From NCBI GenBank assembly GCA_023433505.1, contig JAEZCO010000010.1, positions 1 to 58,807 on the forward strand: 58,807 bases of DNA, given 5' to 3'. Below, piece by piece: positions 44,691-52,833 of the stretch. The position numbers were made by a program, and so were the translations under genes. This DNA comes from Bacillota bacterium (GTDB taxonomy: Bacteria > Bacillota > Clostridia > Acetivibrionales > DTU013). The notes below the pieces were generated by a model. The model made no database searches, had not been told where the DNA came from, and saw only the letters and a list, made by a program, of their open reading frames with translations. Positions within the stretch are counted from its first letter, which is position 1, and the number at the start of each line of letters is the position of its first letter.

Positions 44691-45680
44691 TTATGAGATA
44701 ATATTATGTTTAATTACATATTTCAGGTCTTTCACCAGTTCTTCAATTTTCTCCAGCACGTCTCCGGCCAGCTTAATACCGGATGCCTTGACATTTTCCT
44801 CCACCTGGGAAGGCTTGCTGGCGCCGATGATGGTGCTTGCCACATTTGGCTGCCTTAGGATCCATGCGAGAGCCAGCTGTGAGAGGGAAATACCCATTTC
44901 TCCGGCTATTTTCCCCAAGCCGTCCACTTTATCAAGCAGCTCGTCATTCAAATAATCCCACACGGTAACTTCAGCCTTAGCTCCGGGATTTGCCGCACGG
45001 CTGCCTTCGGGCGCCTTCATTCCTTTCTTGTATTTGCCTGTGAGCATTCCCTGAGCCAGAGGCGAATAGACTACCTGACTAATACCGTTCTTTTCGCAAA
45101 GGGGGATGGACTCTTTTTCGATATATCTGTCAAAAATGTTATAGCTGGGCTGGTTGGCTGCCATTTTATAGAGCAGATACCTGTCGCATACCCTGAGCCC
45201 TTCCGATATTTGTGCGGCAGTCCAGTTGCTGACGCCTATGTAAAGTACTTTTCCCTGATGTACAAGATCATCCATTGCTCGGAGAGTTTCCTCAACGGGC
45301 GTATTCAGATCAAACCAATGGCAGTAGTAAAGGTCGATATAGTCCGTACCAAGCCTTTTCAGACTTGCATCCACCTGCTGCAGGATGTTTTTCCTTGACA
45401 GGCCCATGGCATTTGCGCCTGTGCCTAAAGGAAAATAAACCTTGGTTGCAAGCACATAGGATTCCCGCGGATATTTCTTCAACGCCTCTCCCAGGATCAA
45501 TTCGGAACGGCCTGCCGAATAGGCGTTGGCAGTATCAAAAAAGTTTATACCCAGCTCGTAAGCCTTATCGATGATCTGAATGGATGAATTTTTTTCTTCC
45601 AGACTGTCGCATGAAAGCCAGGTGCCAAGACTGATTTCACTGACCTTCATCCCTGTCCTGCCCAAATTTCTGTATTGCAT
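44691..45680 (-). CDS. Aldo/keto reductase
   Basis: A 329-aa NAD(P)H-dependent TIM-barrel reductase. The catalytic tetrad is complete: Asp49 in FFDTAN, Tyr54, Lys80 in LATKVY and His121 in YCHWFD. The cofactor segment IIGASKPSQVEEN lies near the C-terminus, and the type is close to Kv-beta/YghZ (AKR subfamily with a G-R-S-E-x-x-L-G motif). It is divergent from rhamnulokinase and shares its control region. Reduction of L-lactaldehyde, the aldolase product of rhamnose breakdown, to 1,2-propanediol would fit, but this is inference. The ATG follows GGGAGG. The promoter holds a perfect operator. Confidence 0.88.
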   Translation of the reverse strand: MQYRNLGRTGMKVSEISLGTWLSCDSLEEKNSSIQIIDKAYELGINFFDTANAYSAGRSELILGEALKKYPRESYVLATKVYFPLGTGANAMGLSRKNILQQVDASLKRLGTDYIDLYYCHWFDLNTPVEETLRAMDDLVHQGKVLYIGVSNWTAAQISEGLRVCDRYLLYKMAANQPSYNIFDRYIEKESIPLCEKNGISQVVYSPLAQGMLTGKYKKGMKAPEGSRAANPGAKAEVTVWDYLNDELLDKVDGLGKIAGEMGISLSQLALAWILRQPNVASTIIGASKPSQVEENVKASGIKLAGDVLEKIEELVKDLKYVIKHNIIS

Positions 45681-45727
45681 AGCAACCTCCCTGATGTTAT
45701 CACTATAATCATGACGTTAACGATAAT

Positions 45728-45756
45728 ATTATATCGAAACGTTTCGAAAAGGTAAA
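45728..45756 (-). promoter_or_regulatory. Promoter of the aldo/keto reductase with LacI-type operator in the spacer
   Basis: On the minus strand the -35 box TTTACC (45756-45751) and -10 box TATAAT (45733-45728) have 17-base spacing. The spacer is almost wholly occupied by the perfect palindrome TCGAAACGTTTCGA (45734-45747), typical of LacI/GalR-family repressors. No LacI-family gene lies in the window. Confidence 0.7.
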
Positions 45757-45848
45757 GTGCTTTTAGGAAGTTTTATTGGATATACCCTGTTTTCGTTTTC
45801 ACTTTTGTAACATATCCTAAATAAAAAATAACATATTCCAATGAAATC

Positions 45849-45877
45849 TTGAACAGAATTAATTACAATGATATTAT
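45849..45877 (+). promoter_or_regulatory. Promoter of the rhamnose operon
   Basis: TTGAAC (45849-45854), a 17-base spacer, then TATTAT (45872-45877). The transcript would start near 45884 and carry a leader of about 130 bases containing the palindromic element at 45902. Confidence 0.55.
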
Positions 45878-45901
45878 TGGTCAATATGAGACTAAAGACT
45901 A

Positions 45902-46000
45902 AGCACAAGTGAAGATATAACTTCCCATATAAGTTTCTGAAAATGCAGGTCCATTGCGGCGGGCATTTTCAAAAAAACGGGAAGTAACATTTTCAGTGCT
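45902..46000 (+). repeat. Structured palindromic element, copy 1 (rhaB leader)
   Basis: A 99-base imperfect palindrome with three nested stems: AGCAC/GTGCT (ends), CTTCCC/GGGAAG (45921-45926 with 45979-45984) and TGAAAATGC/GCATTTTCA (45938-45946 with 45963-45971). It ends a few bases before the rhaB ribosome binding site. A related copy lies at 47516-47612 in the same orientation. Confidence 0.65.
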
Positions 46001-46016
46001 CCTAAGGAGTGGTTAT

Positions 46017-47486
46017 ATGCTCAATTTATTGGCTTTTGATTACGGCGCCAGCAGCGGCAGGGCGATGCTGGGCAGATTTGACGGCAGCAAGCTTGACCTC
46101 AGTGAAATGCACAGATTTGCCAATGAACCGGTGATGGTTGGAGACAGTCTGTATTGGGATATTCTCAGATTATTCCATGAAATGAAACAGGGAGTCCTGA
46201 AAACTGCGGCAAGCGGGCATAAGGACATCGCGTCCATTGGGATTGATACCTGGGGAGTTGATTTCGGCTTGCTGGACTCAACAGGCAGGCTGGTCGGAAA
46301 TCCGTTCCATTACAGGGACAGCCGGACGGAAGGCATGATCGAAGAAGCCTGCGGCATTGTGCCGGGTCAGGAAATATATCATAAAACCGGCGTGGCTTTT
46401 CAAGTTTTCAACACCCTGTACCAGATGTTTTCAATGAAGTTCCACAATTCACCCATGCTGGAAAAGGCCTCAACAATGCTTTTTACACCTGACCTGCTAA
46501 GGTATTTCCTTACAGGTGAGAAAAATTGCGAATATACCATTGCAAGCACATCTCAGATGCTTGATGCACATACCCGGAGTTGGGCTTCGGATTTGTTGGG
46601 CAAATTGGGCATACCTCAGCATATATTGACGGATATAATCGATGCAGGGACAATCGCAGGAAAACTCACCCCGAGTGTGGCAGGGGAGCTTGGTATCGGC
46701 CAGGTGCCGGTGGTGGCGGTTGCTGAGCATGACACCGGAAGCGCTGTCGTATCGGTTCCTGCAGTTGAAGGAAAATATGCGTATCTCAGCAGCGGTACCT
46801 GGTCATTGCTTGGGGTGGAGTCACCCATGCCTGTCATCAATGACGCTGCATTCAAGCTGAATTATACCAATGAAGGCGGCTATAACAAGACCACCAGGCT
46901 ATTGAAAAATATTATGGGACTGTGGATATACCAGGAATGCAAGAGGGCATGGGATAAAGCAGGAGAGGCAGTCAGCTTCGACGAGCTTGAGCAGGGCGCA
47001 GCAGGATCGGAAGCCTTTGCATGCTTTATCAATCCCGACGACAGCAGCTTTTTCAGCCCGGGGAAAATGCCTCAAAAGGTTCAGGAGTACTGCAGAAGAA
47101 CCGGCCAGAGCATCCCCGAGACCAAACCCCAGATCGTCCGCTGCATCATGGAGAGTCTGGCTATGACCTATCGGAAATCCCTGGAAGGGCTGGAGAAGGT
47201 GGTTGGGTATTCCCTGCCGGTGCTTCATATCGTAGGCGGCGGCTGTAAAAACACAATGCTGTCCCAGTTTACGGCCAATGCAATTTCGAGGCCGGTAATC
47301 GCAGGGCCGATAGAGGCAACGGCGACAGGAAATCTAATGGCTCAGTTGCTGGCTATCGGAGAAGTCAAGAGCCTCAGCGAGGGCAGACAGATTATCCGGA
47401 ATTCTTTCCCGTCGGTGGAGTATTCCCCTGAAAACAAAGCGGGTTGGGATGATGCTTATGGCAGGTTCTTAAGCATTACCCAGTAA
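46017..47486 (+). CDS. rhaB: L-rhamnulokinase
   Basis: A 489-aa FGGY-family sugar kinase that phosphorylates L-rhamnulose at O-1 with ATP. The N-terminal phosphate loop FDYGASSGRAMLG, the substrate region WGVDFGLLD, the HDTGSAV segment and the C-terminal adenine loop HIVGGGCKNTMLSQFTANA are all present. The length fits RhaB. The ATG at 46017 follows AAGGAGTGG; an upstream in-frame start lies inside the palindromic leader and is unlikely. The ribosome binding site lies in CTCCTAAGGAG, which could fold on itself. It is the first gene of a kinase, ASRT-like, isomerase and aldolase series. Confidence 0.93.
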   Translation: MLNLLAFDYGASSGRAMLGRFDGSKLDLSEMHRFANEPVMVGDSLYWDILRLFHEMKQGVLKTAASGHKDIASIGIDTWGVDFGLLDSTGRLVGNPFHYRDSRTEGMIEEACGIVPGQEIYHKTGVAFQVFNTLYQMFSMKFHNSPMLEKASTMLFTPDLLRYFLTGEKNCEYTIASTSQMLDAHTRSWASDLLGKLGIPQHILTDIIDAGTIAGKLTPSVAGELGIGQVPVVAVAEHDTGSAVVSVPAVEGKYAYLSSGTWSLLGVESPMPVINDAAFKLNYTNEGGYNKTTRLLKNIMGLWIYQECKRAWDKAGEAVSFDELEQGAAGSEAFACFINPDDSSFFSPGKMPQKVQEYCRRTGQSIPETKPQIVRCIMESLAMTYRKSLEGLEKVVGYSLPVLHIVGGGCKNTMLSQFTANAISRPVIAGPIEATATGNLMAQLLAIGEVKSLSEGRQIIRNSFPSVEYSPENKAGWDDAYGRFLSITQ

Positions 47487-47515
47487 CAAGTTGCGATTTG
47501 ACAATGCTATTTAGG

Positions 47516-47612
47516 AGTACTGCAAATACTACTTTCCGTTTTTCTGAAAATGCCGGTGCTCCAAGACTGCATTTTCAGAAATCTATACGGGAAGTATATT
47601 TGCACCAGTACT
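47516..47612 (+). repeat. Structured palindromic element, copy 2 (between rhaB and the ASRT-like gene)
   Basis: A 97-base palindrome. The ends are AGTACT/AGTACT. Inner stems are CAAATA/TATTTG, CTTTCCG/CGGGAAG (47532-47538 with 47588-47594) and a 12-bp perfect stem TTCTGAAAATGC/GCATTTTCAGAA (47542-47553 with 47569-47580). The core matches copy 1 at 45902-46000 in sequence and orientation. Confidence 0.65.
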
Positions 47613-47708
47613 TATCGTGCTTGCTTGCAATGACGCGCTTATATAAATTTGTCCTTATACAGGTTTTTATATTTTCATATTGATAAAAAAGAAAGTGAGG
47701 GAAAAGTT

Positions 47709-48080
47709 ATGAAAGCAGATGTAGGTTCAAAAGTCTGGTTTGTGCCGGATGCCTATTATCCGGTCATCAGCAACGGACATTTTCCCAGCCATGAGGCCAT
47801 TTGCGTCTTAAACCCCGGAGACCGGGATGCGGAAATCAGCATAACCCTGTTTTTCGAGGACAGGCCGAAAATGGAGGGCTTCAAGGCCGTTTGTCCGGCG
47901 GAAAGAACAAACCATATCCGGATGGATAAGCTGTCGGATGCTTCCGGCAGTGGCGTACCCAAGGGTGTACCTTACGCAATGATGGTGGAGTGCAGTGAAA
48001 AAGTGGTTGTCCAGTACAGCAGAATGGATACGACACAGGCAGAAATGGCTCTGATGACTACATTGGCTTATCCGATGTGA
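47709..48080 (+). CDS. ASRT (Anabaena sensory rhodopsin transducer)-family small protein
   Basis: A 123-aa cytoplasmic beta-sandwich protein. The start ADVGSKVWFVPDAYYP, the middle SHEAICVLNPGDRDAEISITLFFEDRPK, and the end VVQYSRMDTTQAEMALMTTLAYP match the ASRT family (PF07100), whose usual length is about 125 residues. No rhodopsin gene is present. The family has been proposed to bind small carbohydrates, and its position between rhaB and rhaA agrees with a sugar-linked role such as a mutarotase-like, chaperone or sensing function; that role is inference. The ATG at 47709 follows AGTGAGGG, and a longer frame upstream has no ribosome site. Confidence 0.82.
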   Translation: MKADVGSKVWFVPDAYYPVISNGHFPSHEAICVLNPGDRDAEISITLFFEDRPKMEGFKAVCPAERTNHIRMDKLSDASGSGVPKGVPYAMMVECSEKVVVQYSRMDTTQAEMALMTTLAYPM

Positions 48081-48168
48081 CTCAAAGAGCGATCTCACCG
48101 TTGATCGTATGGAAAAATGTCGTTAGTAAGTAAATAAGTTAGGTAACTGACAACATAGAAAGGATGTA

Positions 48169-49434
48169 ATGATGAGTTACGCAAAAATCAATGAGGGTTA
48201 TGAATACGCAAAAAAGGCGTATGCAGCATTTGGCATCGATACGGATGCAGTGCTTGAACAAATGAAGGGACGCAGTATTTCACTGCATTGCTGGCAGGGG
48301 GATGATGTTAACGGTTTTGAAATAACGGCAGGCGGGACCAGCGGCGGAATCCTCAGCACAGGTAATTATCCGGGCAGAGCGAGAAACGGCGAAGAACTGA
48401 GAGCCGATTACGAAAAGGCCTTCAGCCTGATACCTGGAAAGCACCGCGTAAACCTGCATGCCATCTATGCAGAGACCGACGGTGAAATTGTGGAGAGAGA
48501 CAAGCTTACTGTGGAGCATTTCCGCAAGTGGATCGACTGGGCAAAGAAGCTGGATGTTGGAATTGACTTCAACCCTACCTGCTTTGGACACCCCATGGCA
48601 GCATCTGGGCTTACGCTGAGCAGCAAGGATGAGACCGTAAGAAAGTTCTGGGTGAAGCATGTGCAGGTGTGCCGTGAAATCGCTGCAGCCATTGGAAAAG
48701 AGCTGGGAAAGACCTGTGTGATGAATATCTGGCTGCCCGACGGCTTCAAGGATCTTCCGGCGGACCGTCTGGGCTACCGGGCAAATATGGTCAAATCACT
48801 GGATGAGATACTTGCAGTCAAGTACGATAGGAAATATCTTGTGGATGCGTTGGAAAGCAAGCTTTTCGGAATCGGTGTAGAGTCGTATACCGTGTCTTCT
48901 CATGAATTTGCCATGGGATATTGCTTGAAAAACAATGTGACCATGTGCATCGACATGGGCCATTTCCACCTGACGGAAAGCATTGCGGATAAAATATCCT
49001 CCGTGCTGCTGTTTGCCGACGATCTGCTGATGCATGTCAGCAGGCCTGTACGCTGGGACAGCGACCATGTTGTGATTTTGAACGATGACCTGCTTGCCGT
49101 TGCGCAGGAAGTCAAAAGATGCAATGCCTTCGACAAGGTATATTACGCATTGGATTTCTTTGACGGAAGCATTAACAGGATCAGCGCATGGGTTACAGGT
49201 ACCCGGGCCGCACTCAAGTCAATCATGATCGCTATGCTGGAGCCTACGGATTTGATTGTAGCTGAAGAGAACAAAGGTGATTATGGCAGCAGGCTTGCAT
49301 TGATGGAGGAATTCAAGGCGCTTCCCTTCGGCGCGGTATGGAATAAATTCTGCAGCGATATGGGCGTGCCTGCTGGCGCTGACTGGCTTGAAGCTGTGAA
49401 AGCCTACGAAGCGGACGTACTTTTAAAAAGATAG
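48169..49434 (+). CDS. rhaA: L-rhamnose isomerase
   Basis: A 421-aa TIM-barrel metal-dependent isomerase that converts L-rhamnose to L-rhamnulose. The early motif SLHCWQGDDVNGFE, the metal-site regions DFNPTCFGHP, MNIWLPDGFKD and CIDMGHFH, and the later HVSRPVRWDSDHVV segment are all diagnostic of RhaA. The length is typical. Two adjacent ATG codons (48169 and 48172) follow AAAGGATG, and either could be used. It ends 12 bases before the aldolase gene, so these two are surely co-transcribed. Confidence 0.95.
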   Translation: MMSYAKINEGYEYAKKAYAAFGIDTDAVLEQMKGRSISLHCWQGDDVNGFEITAGGTSGGILSTGNYPGRARNGEELRADYEKAFSLIPGKHRVNLHAIYAETDGEIVERDKLTVEHFRKWIDWAKKLDVGIDFNPTCFGHPMAASGLTLSSKDETVRKFWVKHVQVCREIAAAIGKELGKTCVMNIWLPDGFKDLPADRLGYRANMVKSLDEILAVKYDRKYLVDALESKLFGIGVESYTVSSHEFAMGYCLKNNVTMCIDMGHFHLTESIADKISSVLLFADDLLMHVSRPVRWDSDHVVILNDDLLAVAQEVKRCNAFDKVYYALDFFDGSINRISAWVTGTRAALKSIMIAMLEPTDLIVAEENKGDYGSRLALMEEFKALPFGAVWNKFCSDMGVPAGADWLEAVKAYEADVLLKR

Positions 49435-49446
49435 GAGAGATGGAAA

Positions 49447-50508
49447 ATGCATGACGAAATACTGAAAAACCTTGAATATATTTCAAAGACCGTGGGAAAT
49501 CCCGTTGAATTTACCCAGGGCGGCGGAGGCAATACCTCTGCCAAGCTTTCGGACGAATTGATGGCTGTGAAGGCTTCAGGCTTCAAATTGAAGCAGATCA
49601 ATCCCAAAGAAGGATATGTGGTTGTAAACTATAAGGATATCAAAGGCTTTTTCGACAGTGTGGATTTAAGCCTGGACAGGGATTATGAAAAGGAAAGCAC
49701 CGAATTTGTCAAGGGCAGCATTGTTGACATGGAAGGCTTGAAAAAGCTGAGACCCTCCGTTGAAGCGGGCTTCCATTCATTTCTAAAAAAATATGTGATA
49801 CACACCCATTCGGTTTATGCCAATATGCTTTGCTGTACCTTCAAAGGTGCCGAGGCTGTCGGGGAAATATTTAAAAACAGCGATTTCGGCACAGCCTGGA
49901 TTCCCTATATAAATCCGGGATTCTGCCTTTCTCTTAAAATCGCTGAGGCTGTGAAGAAAGCGGAGCAGTCAGGCAAGTATCCGGATGCGATCTTTATGGA
50001 GAACCATGGGCTGATCGTAACTGCCGATGACGCTGAAAAGTGCGTGAAGCTCCATGCGGATGTAAACCGCAGGATCATGGAGTATCTCAATATTGGAGAA
50101 GCTTTTCCGTCCATTGAGCTGTTCTCTGTGGATGAAAACACCTTCATCAGCAAAACGGAGTATATAAAGGATTATTTCATGGATAACAAGATCTGCGAAA
50201 GCTTTTTTGACGATATCGTGCTGTATCCCGATCAGCTGGTATATCTAAACGGAAGCATCTCAGTAGATGGGATGAGTAAAAAACTGAACATCAATTCAAA
50301 AACAGGGGAGATTGTATACAAAACCAATTTCTCGGAAGCGCAGACCATTGAAGAGACACTGCTTGCCTATCTCTATGTGGTCAACGGCATCAAGAAGAGC
50401 GGGCTTCCCTTGAAGACCATGTCGGAGAAGGAAATTGACTTTATCCGGAACTGGGAAAGCGAAGCTTACCGGAAAAGCCTGGTGAAGGAAATCGGAAAGC
50501 AGGCTTAA
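49447..50508 (+). CDS. rhaD: Rhamnulose-1-phosphate aldolase-like class II aldolase
   Basis: A 353-aa zinc aldolase/adducin-fold protein that should split L-rhamnulose 1-phosphate into dihydroxyacetone phosphate and L-lactaldehyde. Motifs are GGGGNTSAKL near the N-terminus, the zinc ligands in YVIHTHSVYAN and the MENHGLIV segment. It is about 80 residues longer than E. coli RhaD (about 275). The extra C-terminal part, and the sequence style, resemble the aldolase half of the bifunctional RhaE/YuxG enzymes without the dehydrogenase half. The symbol is given by pathway context. The ATG follows GGAGAGATGG. A strong hairpin follows. Confidence 0.82.
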   Translation: MHDEILKNLEYISKTVGNPVEFTQGGGGNTSAKLSDELMAVKASGFKLKQINPKEGYVVVNYKDIKGFFDSVDLSLDRDYEKESTEFVKGSIVDMEGLKKLRPSVEAGFHSFLKKYVIHTHSVYANMLCCTFKGAEAVGEIFKNSDFGTAWIPYINPGFCLSLKIAEAVKKAEQSGKYPDAIFMENHGLIVTADDAEKCVKLHADVNRRIMEYLNIGEAFPSIELFSVDENTFISKTEYIKDYFMDNKICESFFDDIVLYPDQLVYLNGSISVDGMSKKLNINSKTGEIVYKTNFSEAQTIEETLLAYLYVVNGIKKSGLPLKTMSEKEIDFIRNWESEAYRKSLVKEIGKQA

Positions 50509-50533
50509 CTCTTCCCAAATACCGTTCATGCTG

Positions 50534-50582
50534 ATTTGTTTTGGGGCAGTACCGGCAAAGCTGCAACTGCCCCAAAACAAAT
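50534..50582 (+). terminator. Long hairpin at the end of the rhamnose operon
   Basis: A 17-bp perfect stem (50534-50550 with 50566-50582) around TTTTGGGGCAGT/ACTGCCCCAAAA has a 15-base loop and lies 25 bases after the aldolase stop. The remaining gap to 50870 holds no recognisable gene. Confidence 0.7.
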
Positions 50583-50870
50583 AACTCTCTCGCTCAAGGC
50601 TTGATTAGCTTTATTCGTGAACCGTTCAATTAACCTGACTGTCAGAGATAAGCCCATTCATGCTTCAATACTCCTCTGGCGCTTGCGTTGGCAATTATTG
50701 AATATGATTTAAACGCATCATTCCTACTATATTCTACCATTAATATACACAATTCAAAGAGCATCACTTTCATGTGATTAAAAACAGCCTATTCAAAATT
50801 CATTTCATCGGCGGAGTTTCAATGGGGCTGGTTGCAAATGCCCTGGCTGGTATACACAGAGTTTAAACGA

Positions 50871-50906
50871 CATGTACACAAAGAGTACATGCCGGAGGTA
50901 TATAAT
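50871..50906 (+). promoter_or_regulatory. Operator-like palindrome and -10 box before the second ABC cluster
   Basis: CATGTAC-N7-GTACATG (50871-50891) lies where the -35 region would be, 9 bases before TATAAT (50901-50906). No good -35 box is present, which suggests an activator-dependent promoter. Confidence 0.45.
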
Positions 50907-50961
50907 CTCTCATAGTAGAAGTTAAATACGGCGGATATGAGGGAGATTAACAGTAACTGCG

Positions 50962-51837
50962 ATGAATATGCGAATCTTAAGAAAGCAGGCCAGAAACCTG
51001 CCCGCAATACTCTTTTTGTTACCAAGCCTTATCGGCTTTCTGCTGTTTTTTCTGATACCGTTTATCGCAGGGGCAGGCTATGCATTGACAGACAACCCTG
51101 TGAGCGGCAAGTTCGTCGGCTTGAAGAATATTCTGGGGCTGTTTGGCAACCAGGCCTTCCTGACAGCCATAAAAAATACGCTGCTGTTTCTGGCGCCGGC
51201 GGTGTCCTTGAGCCTGCTGCTGCCGCTGGCCGCCGCGCTGGTCTTACACCGCCCGGTGTATAGTAAAAAAGCAATCAGCCTGCTGTTTCTGTCGCCAATG
51301 GTAATACCGGCAGCAACCGTGGCCTTGTTCTGGCAGATATTCTTTGACTTCAGGGGGCCGGTGAACCAACTGCTGGCTATCGCCGGCATAAAGCCCCTGG
51401 AATGGCTTAACGGTTCATGGGGCCTGGCGGTGGTCTTAACGGTATTTCTCTGGAAATATACCGGGTATAACATGGTCATTTATTTTGTAGGGCTGAACAA
51501 TATTCCCATCGAGTATTACGAGGCCGCGGACATTGACGGAGCTGGGCGCTTTGCGAAAATCTTCTCCATAACCCTGCCCTGCCTTGTCCCAACAGGTTTT
51601 TTTGTATTTACCATTTCCATCGTCAACAGCTTCAGGGTCTTCCGTGATATTTACCTTATTTTTGGGGCACACCCCAATGAGCATGTCTATATGCTTCAGA
51701 ATTTCATGAACAATATGTTTCTTCAGCTGAATTATCCGAAGCTAACCTCCGCCGCCTATGTGACGGCGGCGTTTATCTCTTTGCTGCTGTTTTTCCTATA
51801 TCTGCTTGAAAGGAATGTGACGGAGAGCTTTTCTTGA
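50962..51837 (+). CDS. MalF-type sugar ABC transporter permease
   Basis: A 291-aa membrane protein with six predicted helices and the EAA loop EAADIDGAGRFAKIFSITLPCLVP. The N-terminal LFLLPSLIGFLLFFLIPFIAGAGYAL is typical of MalF-like permeases. It belongs to a different importer family from the LplB-type gene at 16840. The ATG at 50962 has only a weak ribosome site (GGGAGATT further upstream). The stop overlaps the next gene. It is first in a cluster that also encodes an HlyD-like adaptor and a two-component system. Confidence 0.88.
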   Translation: MNMRILRKQARNLPAILFLLPSLIGFLLFFLIPFIAGAGYALTDNPVSGKFVGLKNILGLFGNQAFLTAIKNTLLFLAPAVSLSLLLPLAAALVLHRPVYSKKAISLLFLSPMVIPAATVALFWQIFFDFRGPVNQLLAIAGIKPLEWLNGSWGLAVVLTVFLWKYTGYNMVIYFVGLNNIPIEYYEAADIDGAGRFAKIFSITLPCLVPTGFFVFTISIVNSFRVFRDIYLIFGAHPNEHVYMLQNFMNNMFLQLNYPKLTSAAYVTAAFISLLLFFLYLLERNVTESFS

Positions 51838-52784
51838 AATATGTCTTAAAGAATAGTGACAGAATAGGGGGATTTGCCCGGATGTATGAATATAAAGAAG
51901 CAGGCGGGAAAAAATCGGTTTTTTCAAGGCTGCTGCGGACAGCGGCTATGCTGGCAATCGGAATATGCCTTGTCTTCCCTGTGATTTTTACTCTTGCCGA
52001 TTCCTTTATGGCAAATTGGGAAATCAACGAATATTACGGCGCCCGCGAAGGGCTAACCGGTAATTCCGCTTCAGACGGTATGCGGGTACAATTAAAGCTT
52101 ATACCCTACGAGGTTACCTTTAGGCAGTACTATACCGTACTCGTCGGGAGAACACAATATTTATTCATGTTCTGGAATTCAGTGGCGCTGGTGTTTCCGA
52201 TAATCCTCGGACAACTGGCCGTGGGAGCGATGGCGGCATATGCCTTTACATTACTCAAATCCAAACTGGCCGATGCGTTGTATTTTCTCTACATTGTTGT
52301 AATGCTTCTGCCCTTTCAGGTCACGCTTGTACCGAATTATATCATGGCCGACCGGCTTGGCATACTCAATACCGGCTTATCCATTATCTTGCCAGGTATA
52401 TGCGGTACCTTCGGGGTTTTTCTGCTGAAACAGTATATGACGTCCCTGCCGTTCAGTTATCTGGAGGCAGCAAAAGCAGACGGGGCAGGGTATCTGCGAA
52501 TCTTTACGGATATCGTGCTTCCAATAGTGAAACCGGGTCTGGCGGCTCTTTTCATCCTGCTCTTTATCGATCAATGGAATATGGTGGAACAGCCCCTCAT
52601 TTTTTTGCAGGACCCGCTCAAAACCCCTTTATCTCTTTTCCTTTCCTATATCAATTATGAAGAGGGGGGGATTGCCTTTGCGGCTTCTTTCCTTTATATG
52701 GTTCCCATAATACTTGTTTTCCTATATGGCGAGGAGTATATGGTTGCGGGTATGGGAATGCAGCTGTCCGGGATAAAAGCATGA
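51834..52784 (+). CDS. MalG-type sugar ABC transporter permease
   Basis: A 316-aa permease with six predicted helices and the EAA loop EAAKADGAGYLRIFTDIVLPIVKPG. The proposed start is TTG at 51834, which overlaps the previous stop (TTGA) and has GGAGAG seven bases upstream, so translation is coupled. An in-frame ATG at 51882 with a weaker site is possible. A loop of about 70 residues after TM1 (NEYYGAREGLTGN onward) is longer than usual. No ATPase gene is linked. Confidence 0.87.
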   Translation: MKYVLKNSDRIGGFARMYEYKEAGGKKSVFSRLLRTAAMLAIGICLVFPVIFTLADSFMANWEINEYYGAREGLTGNSASDGMRVQLKLIPYEVTFRQYYTVLVGRTQYLFMFWNSVALVFPIILGQLAVGAMAAYAFTLLKSKLADALYFLYIVVMLLPFQVTLVPNYIMADRLGILNTGLSIILPGICGTFGVFLLKQYMTSLPFSYLEAAKADGAGYLRIFTDIVLPIVKPGLAALFILLFIDQWNMVEQPLIFLQDPLKTPLSLFLSYINYEEGGIAFAASFLYMVPIILVFLYGEEYMVAGMGMQLSGIKA

Positions 52785-52833
52785 GGGCAGACGGAATTGA
52801 GCCTGCCTGGATATTGTGTGGAGGATAAGGTCA

